From the NCBI GenBank assembly GCA_030710605.1, contig CP092864.1:142931361-142995360 (forward strand): a stretch of DNA of 64,000 nucleotides, written 5' to 3'. The notes under the pieces are model-generated. The model was not told the origin of the DNA and made no database searches. It saw nothing but the letters and a program-made list of their open reading frames with translations. Below, one piece after another: positions 25,001 through 37,000 of the stretch. Numbering within the stretch: position 1 is the first letter of the stretch; each line of letters starts with the position of its first letter. The DNA comes from Cordylochernes scorpioides. Its lineage: Eukaryota > Arthropoda > Arachnida > Pseudoscorpiones > Chernetidae. The position numbers were made by a program, and so were the translations under genes.

Positions 25001-28000
25001 CCTATGTCTATCTCTACACATTGGTGCATCTCTGAACTACCAGTAGGTTCCTTGCCTATCTCTACATATTGGTGCATCTCTGAACTACCAGTATGTTCCT
25101 AGTCTATCTCTACACGCTAGTGCATCTCTGAACTACCAGTATGTTCCTATGCCTATCTCTACTCGTTGGTGCATCTCTGAACTACCAGTATGTTCCTATG
25201 TCTATCTCTACACATTGGTGCATCTCTGAACTACCAGTAGGTTCCTATGTCTATCTCTACACATTGGTGCATCTCTGAACTACCAGTAGGTTCCTAGTCT
25301 ATCTCTACACATTGGTGCATCTCTGAACTACCAGTAGGTTCCTATGTCTATCTCTACACATTGGTGCATCTCTGAACTACCAGTATGTTCCTATGCCTAT
25401 CTCTACACATTGGTGCATCTCTGAACTACCAGTATGTTCCTAGTCTATCTCTACACGCTAGTGCATCTCTGAACTACCAGTATGTTCCTATGCCTATCTC
25501 TACACATTGGTGCATCTCTGAACTACCAGTATGTTCCTATGCCTATCTCTACTCGTTGGTGCATCTCTGAACTACCAGTATGTTCCTATGCCTATCTCTA
25601 CTCGTTGGTGCATCTCTGAACTACCAGTATGTTCCTATGCCTATCTCTACTCGTTTGTGCATCTCTGAACTACCAGTAGGTTCCTATGTCTATCTCTACA
25701 CATTGGTGCATCTCTGAACTACCAGTAGGTTCCTAGTCTATCTCTACACATTGGTGCATCTCTGAACTACCAGTATGTTCCTATGCCTATCTCTACACAT
25801 TGGTGCATTTCTGAACTACCAGTATGTTCCTATGCCTATCTCTACTCGTTGGTGCATCTCTGAACTACCAGTATGTTCCTATGCCTATCTCTACTCGTTG
25901 GTGCATCTCTGAACTACCAGTATGTTCCTATGTCTATCTCTACACGCTAGTGCATCTCTGAACTACCAGTATGTTCCTATGCCTATCTCTACTCGTTGGT
26001 GCATCTCTGAACTACCAGTATGTTCCTATGTCTATCTCTACACGCTAGTGCATCTCTGAACTACCAGTATGTTCCTATGCCTATCTCTACTCGTTGGTGC
26101 ATCTCTGAACTACCAGTATGTTCCTATGTCTATCTCTACACATTGGTGCATCTCTGAACTACCAGTAGGTTCCTATGTCTATCTCTACACATTGGTGCAT
26201 CTCTGAACTACCAGTAGGTTCCTAGTCTATCTCTACACATTGGTGCATCTCTGAACTACCAGTATGTTCCTATGCCTATCTCTACACATTGGTGCATCTC
26301 TGAACTACCAGTATGTTCCTAGTCTATCTCTACACGCTAGTGCATCTCTGAACTACCAGTATGTTCCTATGCCTATCTCTACTCGTTGGTGCATCTCTGA
26401 ACTACCAGTATGTTCCTATGCCTATCTCTACTCGTTTGTGCATCTCTGAACTACCAGTAGGTTCCTATGTCTATCTCTACACATTGGTGCATCTCTGAAC
26501 TACCAGTAGGTTCCTAGTCTATCTCTACACATTGGTGCATCTCTGAACTACCAGTATGTTCCTATGCCTATCTCTACACATTGGTGCATTTCTGAACTAC
26601 CAGTATGTTCCTATGCCTATCTCTACTCGTTGGTGCATCTCTGAACTACCAGTATGTTCCTATGCCTATCTCTACTCGTTGGTGCATCTCTGAACTACCA
26701 GTATGTTCCTATGTCTATCTCTACACATTGGTGCATCTCTGAACTACCAGTAGGTTCCTATGTCTATCTCTACACATTGGTGCATCTCTGAACTACCAGT
26801 AGGTTCCTAGTTTATCTCTACACGTTGGTGCATCTCTGAACTACCAGTAGGTTCCTAGTCTATCTCTACACGTTGGTGCATCTCTGAACTACCAGTAGGT
26901 TCCTAGTCTATCTCTACACGTTGGTGCATCTCTGAACTATCAGTAGGTTCCTATGTCTATCTCTAAACATTGGTGCATCTCTGAACTACCAGTAGGTTCC
27001 TATGTCTATCTCTACACATTGGTGCATCTCTGAACTACCAGTAGGTTCCTAGTCTATCTCTACACATTGGTGCATCTCTGAACTACCAGTAGGTTCCTAT
27101 GTCTATCTCTACACATTGGTGCATCTCTGAACTACCAGTAGGTTCCTAGTCTATCTCTACACGTTGGTGCATCTCTGAACTATCAGTAGGTTCCTATGTC
27201 TATCTCTACACATTGGTGCCTCTCTGAACTACCAGTAGGTTCCTATGTCTATATCTACACATTGGTGCCTCTCTGAACTACCAGTAGGTTCCTATGTCTA
27301 TCTCTACACGTTGGTGCATCTCTGAACTACCAGTAGGTTCCTATGTCTATCTCTACACGTTGGTGCATCTCTTAACTACCAGTAGGTTCCTATGTCTATC
27401 TCTACACATTGGTGCATCTCTGAACTACCAGTAGGTTCCTATGTCTATCTCTACACATTGGTGCCTCTCTGAACTACCAGTAGGTTCCTATGTCTATCTC
27501 TACACATTGGTGCCTCTCTGAACTACCAGTAGGTTCCTATGTCTATCTCTACACATTGGTGCATCTCTGAACTACCAGTAGGTTCCTATGTCTATCTCTA
27601 CACATTGGTGCATCTCTGAACTACCAGTAGGTTCCTATGTCTATCTCTACACATTGGTGCATCTCTGAACTACCAGTAGGTTCCTATGTCTATCTCTACA
27701 CATTGGTGCATCTCTTAACTACCAGTAGGTTCCTATGTCTATCTCTACACATTGGTGCATCTCTGAACTACCAGTAGGTTCCTATGTCTATCTCTACACA
27801 TTGGTGCATCTCTGAACTACCAGTAGGTTCCTATGTCTATCTCTACACATTGGTGCATCTCTGAACTACCAGTAGGTTCCTAGTCTATCTCTACACATTG
27901 GTGCATCTCTGAACTACCAGTAGGTTCCTATGTCTATCTCTACACATTGGTGCATCTCTTAACTACCAGTAGGTTCCTATGTCTATCTCTACACATTGGT

Positions 28001-31000
28001 GCATCTCTGAACTACCAGTAGGTTCCTAGTCTATCTCTACACATTGGTGCATCTCTGAACTACCAGTAGGTTCCTGGTGTATCTTTACACATTGGTGAAT
28101 CTCTGAACTATAAGGGTTACACCAATAAGGACAACACTAGAACTTTGCAGGAATAAAATTCACTACAATTATCTGTGGCTTCAATCAATTTTGATTCTGC
28201 ACCATTCTCATCTAAATCGGTTGCTGCCCTTTGGAGGAATATCATGTCACTGGATCTACCAATTCATCGAATCTGAACACCACCACCATTTGAATCCACG
28301 GTGATGTGCAGAAGGGGCTGCTGTCCAGTCTGCCCAACCTCACCATCATCAGCCTCTCCCGCAACCAGTTCACGGCCTATCCTGCTGGAGGCCCCTCCCA
28401 GTTCTGTAACACCACGGTGAGTCAGGCTGCTCTCATCCTTCATCCTCTCTCTCATCCCTGCTGCTGCTGTCTAGAGTCTCAACATGGACCACAACCAGAT
28501 TGACAAAATTCCTTTTGGCATCTTCTCCCGGGCTAACAACCTTGTCAAGCTCAACATGAAGGACAACCACCTGACTTCCCTGCCTCTAGGTGAGACCACC
28601 AGCAGTTTGGATTTAAGTTTTCTGGTACAAATTTAAGCAGTTTGGATATATATATATTTTTTTGCTTATCCCTAGTACACGTGGTACAGGCCATGATATC
28701 ATGGTGGGTAGTTAGCGACTGCTTTTACTCTAAGCGCACCACATGTCTACACATGTGAAAAGCAGTTCGACTTTGCACTTACAGATGTGCCAGAGCCCCG
28801 TTTGGTTACTTGCACTCGCTGGTGGGGTTGGACTTTTGCAAGAATCGGGGGCCATTGGAGCATTTTTTTTTTTTTTTTTTAAACAAAAAAATTGTCCAAT
28901 GCGGGAATCGAACCCGGGTCGTAGTGGTCGAAAACCAAACGGTTTAACCAGCCTTCCACCGACTCCCTAGTTTGGATATAAGATTTCTGGTACTATTATT
29001 AACCTGAAATAAGATTTAAGGCCAAAACTTTTTGGTCCCCTTTGCTTGGTCTTCAATCAAGGATTGCCTGTAGCCAACCAAAGTAAGAGTCTTCACAAGC
29101 TCAGCTCACTGAATGAAAGGATCACCTGAGAGGGTGTGGGCAGACTTTGGGACCTGGGGCGGCCTGGTGGAGCTCAACCTGGGCACCAACCACCTCACCA
29201 AGGTGCCTGATGACCTGCAGAACCTCCAGAGGCTAGAGGTACTCATCCTCTCCAACAACCAGCTACGGCGGCTGCCCTCCTCCATCGCCTCCCTCACCCA
29301 CCTCCGTGTGCTGGACCTAGAGGAGAACTTGCTGGAGGCCCTGCCCACTGAGATTGGTCAGTCACAATGTCTTCTTACATTTCTATTTATTGTACACCTC
29401 TTAACTTCAGTCCCTTCGCTAGTAAAATCACTCCTTTAATCATCTTCTATGTTTGTTGTTTCTTATTCCCTTGTGCAAAGATTACACAAATTCCTTTAGA
29501 ACATACTCCTCGAGCCGTTTGATGATAAGCACCAGCCTCTCCTAAAGGTCCTGTTTAGTGCATCTAATCCAGTGATTTTAGATTTGTTTCAGAGGCTGTA
29601 CCATAGATTTGATATCCATATTCCAGGATAGGTCTAATTAGGGATGTGTAAGTTAATTTTAGTGTGGTTGCATCGGCTCCCCACTCTCTTCCTGAAATAT
29701 ATTTCAGGATTTTTAGTCGGTCTCTTCCTTTACTGGAGTTAATTTCTGGATCCAGGGTGTAGCCAAGATATTTAGGATGTTTATTATATTGCAATTGTTG
29801 TTCTTTCAGAATAATTTTTGGTCCTATTTTGTATAGTTTCTTATCGGTAGTAAAAAGACAGGTTTAAGATTTTTGGGGGTTAAATTCTAATTTATGCTTA
29901 TTAGCAAATTTTTCTAGGTGGAAAAGAGTCTTGTTCAAATCTCTTTCAGCTTTTTTCCAGTTAGTATTGCTGCTCCATAGAATAATGTCATCAGCGAAAA
30001 GTCCAATATTGGTTTTATGTGAAATTTTTTCTTCTATGCCTGCAATAAATAGGGTGAAGAGAGTTGGGCTAAGGACTGATCCTTGTGGTAATCCTTGGTA
30101 CAATTTGAAGGTTTTAGATAGAGTGCCATTATATTTGACCCTGATGTATCTATTTTTAAGGAAATCATTTATCCAAGTGATAGCTTTTCCATCAATTTTG
30201 AAATGTTTGTATAATTTTGTAATTAACTTGTTTTTTATACCTTATCAAAAGCTTGTGTAAGGTCTAAAAAAGCAGCTATTGTGTGGTTAGTTGGTTTTCT
30301 GTTTTGTGCATCTTTTACCTTTTGTGTGAAAAATAAGAGTTGGTCTATTGTCCCATGTACTTTCCAAAATCCATATTGTTCTTCTGGTAAGAGTTTTCTT
30401 GTTTCGAGGTGGAAGGTGAGTCGTCTGAGTATAATTTTTTCCATTAATTTGCAGCAATTTGGGTCATCAGCAGATTTGTCAAGTTTTTTAATAGGAATTA
30501 TTGTTGCAGTTTTCCAATCTTGAGGCAATTTTCCAGTTTTCCAGGAGTTATTGAAAATTTCAAGAAATCTTTCTTTGCCATTTTTGCCCAAGTTTGATAT
30601 CATTTGGCCATGGATTCCATCTGGCCCAGGAGTCTTGTTCAGGTCAGTGTTTTCTAATGCATAATCTAGCTCTTTCATATTGATTTTTTCATGGAAAATA
30701 TTATGAGTGCTAGTGACATTTTTACAGTCATGGATAATCTTTCGGGCCTTTTTTTCAACTTTCTTATCTTTTATTTCAAATTTGATTTTACTACTTATTT
30801 GATATGAATTACCTAAAAGATTGGCAGCATTTTTGTCATTAGTTGCTGGGGTACCATCTGTATTCTTAATCATATTTGTGTTTTCAATTTGTGGCTGGGC
30901 TCTGTCAATTTGTTTTGCCAAATGCCAAAGTTTTGTATTTGGGTTTCTTGGGTTCAGGTTTTCACAAGTTTGTTTCCATTTTTCCCTTTTCATATTTACG

Positions 31001-34000
31001 TATAATCTTTTTATTTTTGCATTCACAATGTTCAGTTCAGTTCTACAATTTGTTTGGTTTTGGGTGCACTTTTTTTGTAGTTCATTTCTTTTAGTTATAA
31101 GTGTTTGAATATCTTTTGCCTGGTGTGTTTAATTTGGAATCCATTTCTTAATAGTACCTCTTGGCTGCTTTAATAATGGTGTTTTTGAAAGATATCCAAT
31201 TTTGTTCCAGATCTTTTATTCTAGTGGGTGCTATTCCAAAGTATTCATTGGTGTTTTGCTGGTAAAGATTCCAATTAGCCTTTTTGAAGTTTCAGAATTT
31301 TTCTTTAATTGAGCTGGTTTTGGTCTTGGTGCTAATTTCTATCAAAATAGGCAAATGATCACTTCCAATACTTTTTAATATTTGTGTAAGAATAAAACAG
31401 AGGTTGGATCTCAGAAATTATCGTTTAATTATCAAAAGATTATATTAAGATGACAAAAGGAACAAGAGAGTTAAAAAAAAAGGTAAGCGGTGGCAGTCAA
31501 CAAGCAAGCAAATCTGAAACCTATATTATACAGGTAATTGGCCGGCCGGAGGTGGCGCCAGGTCACGTGATGTCTGGGGGAAGCTGGCGTTGTTGCTATG
31601 GGTGCGTCGTTACTTTCCAACACTCCCACCTAACGTGCACTCCGTTGTTTCAAACAGTCCAAGTTGGCTTCTTAGTCTTCTAAACCTTTCTGGAGGTAGA
31701 GCTTTCGTAAATATGTCTGCAGCTTGATCATTGGAGCAGACATAAAGAAGGTCAATTGCATGGTTTTGAAAATGATCTCTGATAAAGTGATACGAAATAT
31801 CAATATGTTTAGTTCTTTTGTGGTATTCTGGGTTGTGAACAAGTCTTATGCAGCTTTGATTGTCACAAAAAATTGTTGTAGGCTTTACTTGTTCTTGATG
31901 TAGCTCGCGTAGAAGATGTCTCAGCCAAATTGCTTCTTTTGTTGCTTTGGAAGCCGCAATATATTCAGATTCTGTTGTTGACAGAGACACACAATTCTGT
32001 TTTTGACTGCACCAAGAAATAGGTCCATTATTCAACATGAACACATATCCGGTGGTTGATTTTCTTGTGTCTAGGTCTCCACCAAAATCAGCATCGGAAA
32101 AACCTATCAGAGATGTAGTGCAGGAACTCCCACCAAAACAAATACCGATGTTTTTCGTAGCTTTTAAGTATCCAAATATTTTCTTTACTGCGGTCCAATG
32201 TGAAGGTCCTGGTTGTTCATAAATTGGCTAACCCTGCTGACTGCGTAGGCAATATCAGGTCTAGTTCCAGTCATGAGGTACATTAAACTACCAATTGTCT
32301 GTCTGTATGGAATCTTGTTCATTTCTTCAATTTCCTGATCATCCTTTGGGCACATCTCTTTTGTTAGTTTTGAGTAAGGATCAGAAGGTACAGATTGTAA
32401 CTTAATATCAAGAAGGTTGTAATGTTCAAGTGTTCTTTCAATGTATGAGGCTTGATGCAGAAATAACATTTTAGTTGTTCTATCTCGATATATTTGTAGG
32501 CCAAGGAAATAATCGGCAGTAAAAGTTTTTTATTTCAAAATTGGAATTTAAGTACTGTACTATATCATCTAAATGTTGTTTATTTACACTGCAGATTAAG
32601 CAATCATCTACATATATTGCAAGTAATATGTAAGCCTGTTTACATTTCATTGTATAGACACATGAATCTGATATGCTAGGTTTGAGATCAAACTTAATTA
32701 AAAACTCATGAAATTTCTTGTTCCACATTCTGGGGGATTGCTCAAGACCATAGATGCTTTTCTGAAGAGAGCAAACATGATTTGGAAAATCTGGGTTTTC
32801 ATAACCTTGGGGTTGTTCCATGTAAAGTTCTTCTTCCAAATCACCATTCAAGAAGGCAGATTTTACATCTAACTGAATCATTTCCATATCAAGTGATGCA
32901 CAAAGTGATAAGATTGTTCTAATTGAATCGAATTTTACTACTGGAGAAAAAGTTTCACCATAATCAAGTCCTGGTTTTTGTGAATAACCTTTCGCAACTA
33001 GTCTAGCCTTAAACATTTTATTTGATCCATCTGCATTTTGCTTTATTTTGTATACCCACTTGCATGCAATAGCTTTTCTGTCTGATGGTAGTGTCACATA
33101 CGTCCATGTTTGATTTTTCATCAAGGAATTGAATTCATCGTCCATAGCTAGTTTCCACTGTTTTGAGTTTTGTCCTACAATTGCATCTTCATAGTTCAAT
33201 GGTTCTTGGTCATGGACATAACAAGCATATGAAATAGCTCTTGTACAGCTGGTTGATGTTTGTTCATTTTCTCTGATTCTATTCCTGAGAGGGTATCAAC
33301 ATGATTCTTCTGGTTTGGAACTGGTATTTGTGTTATCAACACTTTCTTCACTGTATATAGTTACCTGCTCTTGTTGGTTATCCTGAATATTTTCTGATGT
33401 ATTAGCTTCAGTAAATATTACATCTCTGCTTATGATAATTTTTCTAGCAATAGGATCCCACATTCTATAATTTTTGTTAGTTTCAGTATATCCAACAAAA
33501 AATGTACGAATACTCTTTTTGTCTAATTTCTTTCTGTTATCTTTTGGTATATGCACATAAGCGTTACATCCAAAAGTTTTCAAATGTAAGATGGAGGGTT
33601 TTCTCTTGTACCATATTTCATAAGGTGTAGAATTTCCCAATACTTTAGTAGTACATCTATTTAAGAGATAGACTGCTGTGTTTACGGCTTCAGCCCACAG
33701 TTCAAGCGGCATTTTTCTTCCATGTAACAAGCATCTAGCTGATTCAACTATTGTTCTGTTATCTCTTTCAGCAATTCCATTCTGTTCTGGGGTATATGGA
33801 GCAGTGAGTTCATGAACAATTCCTAGAGATTTTAGATAATCAGAAAAATTCTTATTTAAGAATTCTGTGCCATTATCTGTTCTGAATCTTTTTATTTTAT
33901 TTCCAGTTTCAGTCCTAACTCTTTTTACAAATTCTTTAAATTTCTCAAGAACATCTGATTTATGCCTAATGAAGTAGGCCACTCTACATCTTGAAAAATC

Positions 34001-37000
34001 ATCCTTGAATGATACAAAATATAATGATCCACCTGGTGATCTTTTACTCATTGGTCCACAAACATCTGAATAGATCAGCTCTCCTGGATAGGTCGAATTT
34101 GGACTTGTTGACGCGTGAAAAACCTTTCTATTTTGTTTTCCATAGATGCATGCTTCACATAGTAAAGAATCAGGCTTTTCTCTAATTTTAATGTCGTCTT
34201 CAAAAACATTATTTTCAAACATTTGGGTTAATTTTATAGGATTTACATGACCCATTCTTTGATGCCATATATCTAGACTTAACTGAGCAACATGAGTTTG
34301 TGAAGATTGCTTTGCTTTAATAAAAATTCTATAAAGATTTGAATTGTCCTTTATTCCAGTAACTAGCACTTTCGAATTTTTAGTCAATTTTATCTGATTT
34401 CCTTTACAAATGAGCGTCAAACCATGTTTTGTTGCAGTAGATATTGAGAAAAGATTAGTCTCCAATTCAGGTACATAGAGAACATCCAAAAGAGTTGCAT
34501 TAATTTTCTGACTATCAACATAAGAGAGAATATCAATATTTCCCTTACCTTTTGCATAGATCTTCTTTCCATCTCCAAGGCACACAGGATGAACACCTTC
34601 TGGTATTTCTTCGAACGTAGAGAACCATTCTCTTCTGAAAGTCATGTGATCCGTTGCTCCAGAATCTGCAATCCAGGAATCCTTTGTTTCAGCGAGGAAG
34701 GCACTTGTCTCAGCTGAAAAAGCACAGCTATCATCTCTGGATGAAGAACTTGGCTGTTGTCCTTTTTGTTCTTCCTTTCTTTTATAGCATTCTTTCCACC
34801 AATGTCCTTTCTTCTTGCAATATCCACAGTGTGTGTTCTTCTTTTTATCTTTAATGGATTGTTGATGCTGCTGTTGTTTGTTGGAAGCTGTTGAATTTCT
34901 GTTGAACTTTGAAAAAGTCATCAAGGCATTATCTGGTTTAGAATTTCCTGAAGAATCCCAATGATCCTGTAAGCTTTCTTCTTTCAGTAATCTTGCCGTC
35001 AAGTTTTCTAGTGTCTTTTCTTCTGATGAAACTGAATCCCACGCTGTTATGAAATTCTTGTATTTATCAGGCAAGCTGCAAATTATCTTTGTAATTAGGG
35101 CAACATCAGAGATTGGCTCACCTAGATCTTTCATTTGTTGTGCCAGAGTTTCAACTTTGGAAATGTGAGTAGCAATGTTATCATTTGGATTCATTTTATA
35201 TTCGAAAAATCTTTGTTGCAGCAAATATTTATTTGTTTCAGATTTCAGTTCATATATTGTTGATAATTTCTTCCACATTTCTGCTGAAGTTTGGCAATTA
35301 ACAATCTGTTGAAGATATTTAAACTCTAGAGCAGTAGTGATCAGCATTTTGGATTTTGCATCTTTCTTTTTCCAGTTAGAGAATTTTGCAATATCCTCTA
35401 TTTCAGGTTTTACCTCAGAGCCATCAGTTATACTGAGAAGATCTTTTGCTTCTAGAATAATCTTCATTTTAAATTTCCATAGATGAAAATTATCGCCGTT
35501 GAATTTTTGAATTTGTGGAAGTTCAGTTGTCATCTTGAGCAAGCAAACGAATTTCAGCTTAGATAAACAAAAATATTTGATACCAACCAAGCTCTGCTGC
35601 CATGTAAGAATAAAACAGAGGTTGGATCTCAGAAAGTATCGTTTAATTATCAAAAGATTATATTAAGATGACAAAAGGAACAAGAGAGTTAAAAAAAAAG
35701 GTAAGCGGTGGCAGTCAACAAGCAAGCAAATCTGAAACCTATATTATACAGGTAATTGGCCGGCCGGAGGTGGCGCCAGGTCACGTGATGTCTGGGGGAA
35801 GCTGGCATTGTTGCTATGGGTGCGTCGTTACTTTCCAACAATTTGCCATTTGCATTTGTGGAAAATGTCAGGACTGGAGAAACTTATATCAAGGGCTTGT
35901 GCGGTATTATAACTGTAGGAATGGTGGGTAGGATTCCCATCATTTAAGCACATGAAGGCATTGTCGTCAAATAAGTTTGAAAGTATTTTGCCTCTTGGGT
36001 TTGGTGTGGAACATCCCCATAGTTGATGTTTGGCATTAAGGTCACCTACAATAATAGTATTGTCTGTAAGAAATTGAGCCATTGTTCCATCGTCAATAAG
36101 TTTATTGTTTGGAGGGTGATACATATTGAATATGTTGATGGTTTTGTTTTGATTGAGGTCAACTTTGATACCTTGGGCTTCGAGGTCTGATGTGTTTGGA
36201 CAATTAATGGCTATGTCTTCATAGTACAAATTCTTGATTAAAAATGCAAGGCCACCCCCTTCTTCATTTCTGTCTTTTCTGAGGATATTGTTATTTTTAT
36301 ATTTGAGTTTGTACTTTTCATTTAATTTGTTTTCCTGTAGGGCTATAATTTGTATCTTTTGTTTTTCAGCTATTTCCATTATTTCTTCTAATTTTATTTT
36401 TGTTGCTGTTGAGCACAATCCATTTATGTTGCACTGCAGAATGCTCAATTGCTTGGAAGCTGCAAAGTTTGAAGTTTGTGGAGACTGTATTATACTTATT
36501 GGACAGAACCCTCTACCTAAGTCCTGAACGCGCCCCTGTTTATTCTGCGCGATGGGCGATGCAGCATGCAAATCAACATCTGATCTCATGGAATGGGGTG
36601 CAGCTTTCGTTGATCATGGCACCATGATCCAGGCACACTTTGGTGAAAGTCTGACTTTGCCTGTAGTTTGAGGCCGTTCCTAACATGGAAGCAGATGCCT
36701 TTGCTGCCGACTCTTAACATGAGTACAGACGCAGCTCCTCCGTATCCCTGGAGTGGAACCCTTGCTGAGGTCCATCAAGTGGGTCAGTTGAAGTCAGGAT
36801 TTTTAAAGAGTTCTACTCCTCTTCTAACAATGCTGCTGGTGATCCGTGACTGCTTATTTGTCAGAGTTATTCTGCTTGTTTCGCAGCTGGCCTTCATATC
36901 TGAAGGTCGTTCCCCTATCCGCCACCTGGGGACGCGCCCTATAGCAGTCAGCTCTGCCAAGGGCGGAACTTTGTACAATATGCGAGAAGCCACATCTAAA

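Larger units (their letters stand above)
31385..35840 (-). mobile_element. Copia LTR retrotransposon 2, 4.46 kb, inserted in LINE-B
   Basis: LTRs of 238 bp at 31385-31622 and 35603-35840 differ at only two positions. Target duplication ATTTG at 31380-31384 and 35841-35845. Coding on the minus strand in copia order. Recent insertion by LTR identity, though the ORF already has one stop and two frameshifts. Confidence 0.97.
29444..36967 (-). mobile_element. LINE-B (jockey-like), long copy split by copia-2
   Basis: Read from 36967 leftward: 5' region CCGCCCTTGGCAGAGCTG, endonuclease, then copia-2, then reverse transcriptase, and the tail GGGAATAAGAAACAACAA at 29455. The LINE part is about 3.1 kb. 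The RNase H region seen in other LINE-B copies (11030-11605) is missing, apparently by internal deletion. Antisense to SHOC2 in its largest intron. Confidence 0.88.

Noticed and set aside
24976-28111. CRISPR-like regular array
   Set aside because: Units are contiguous without unique spacers, in a eukaryotic intron; it is a minisatellite.
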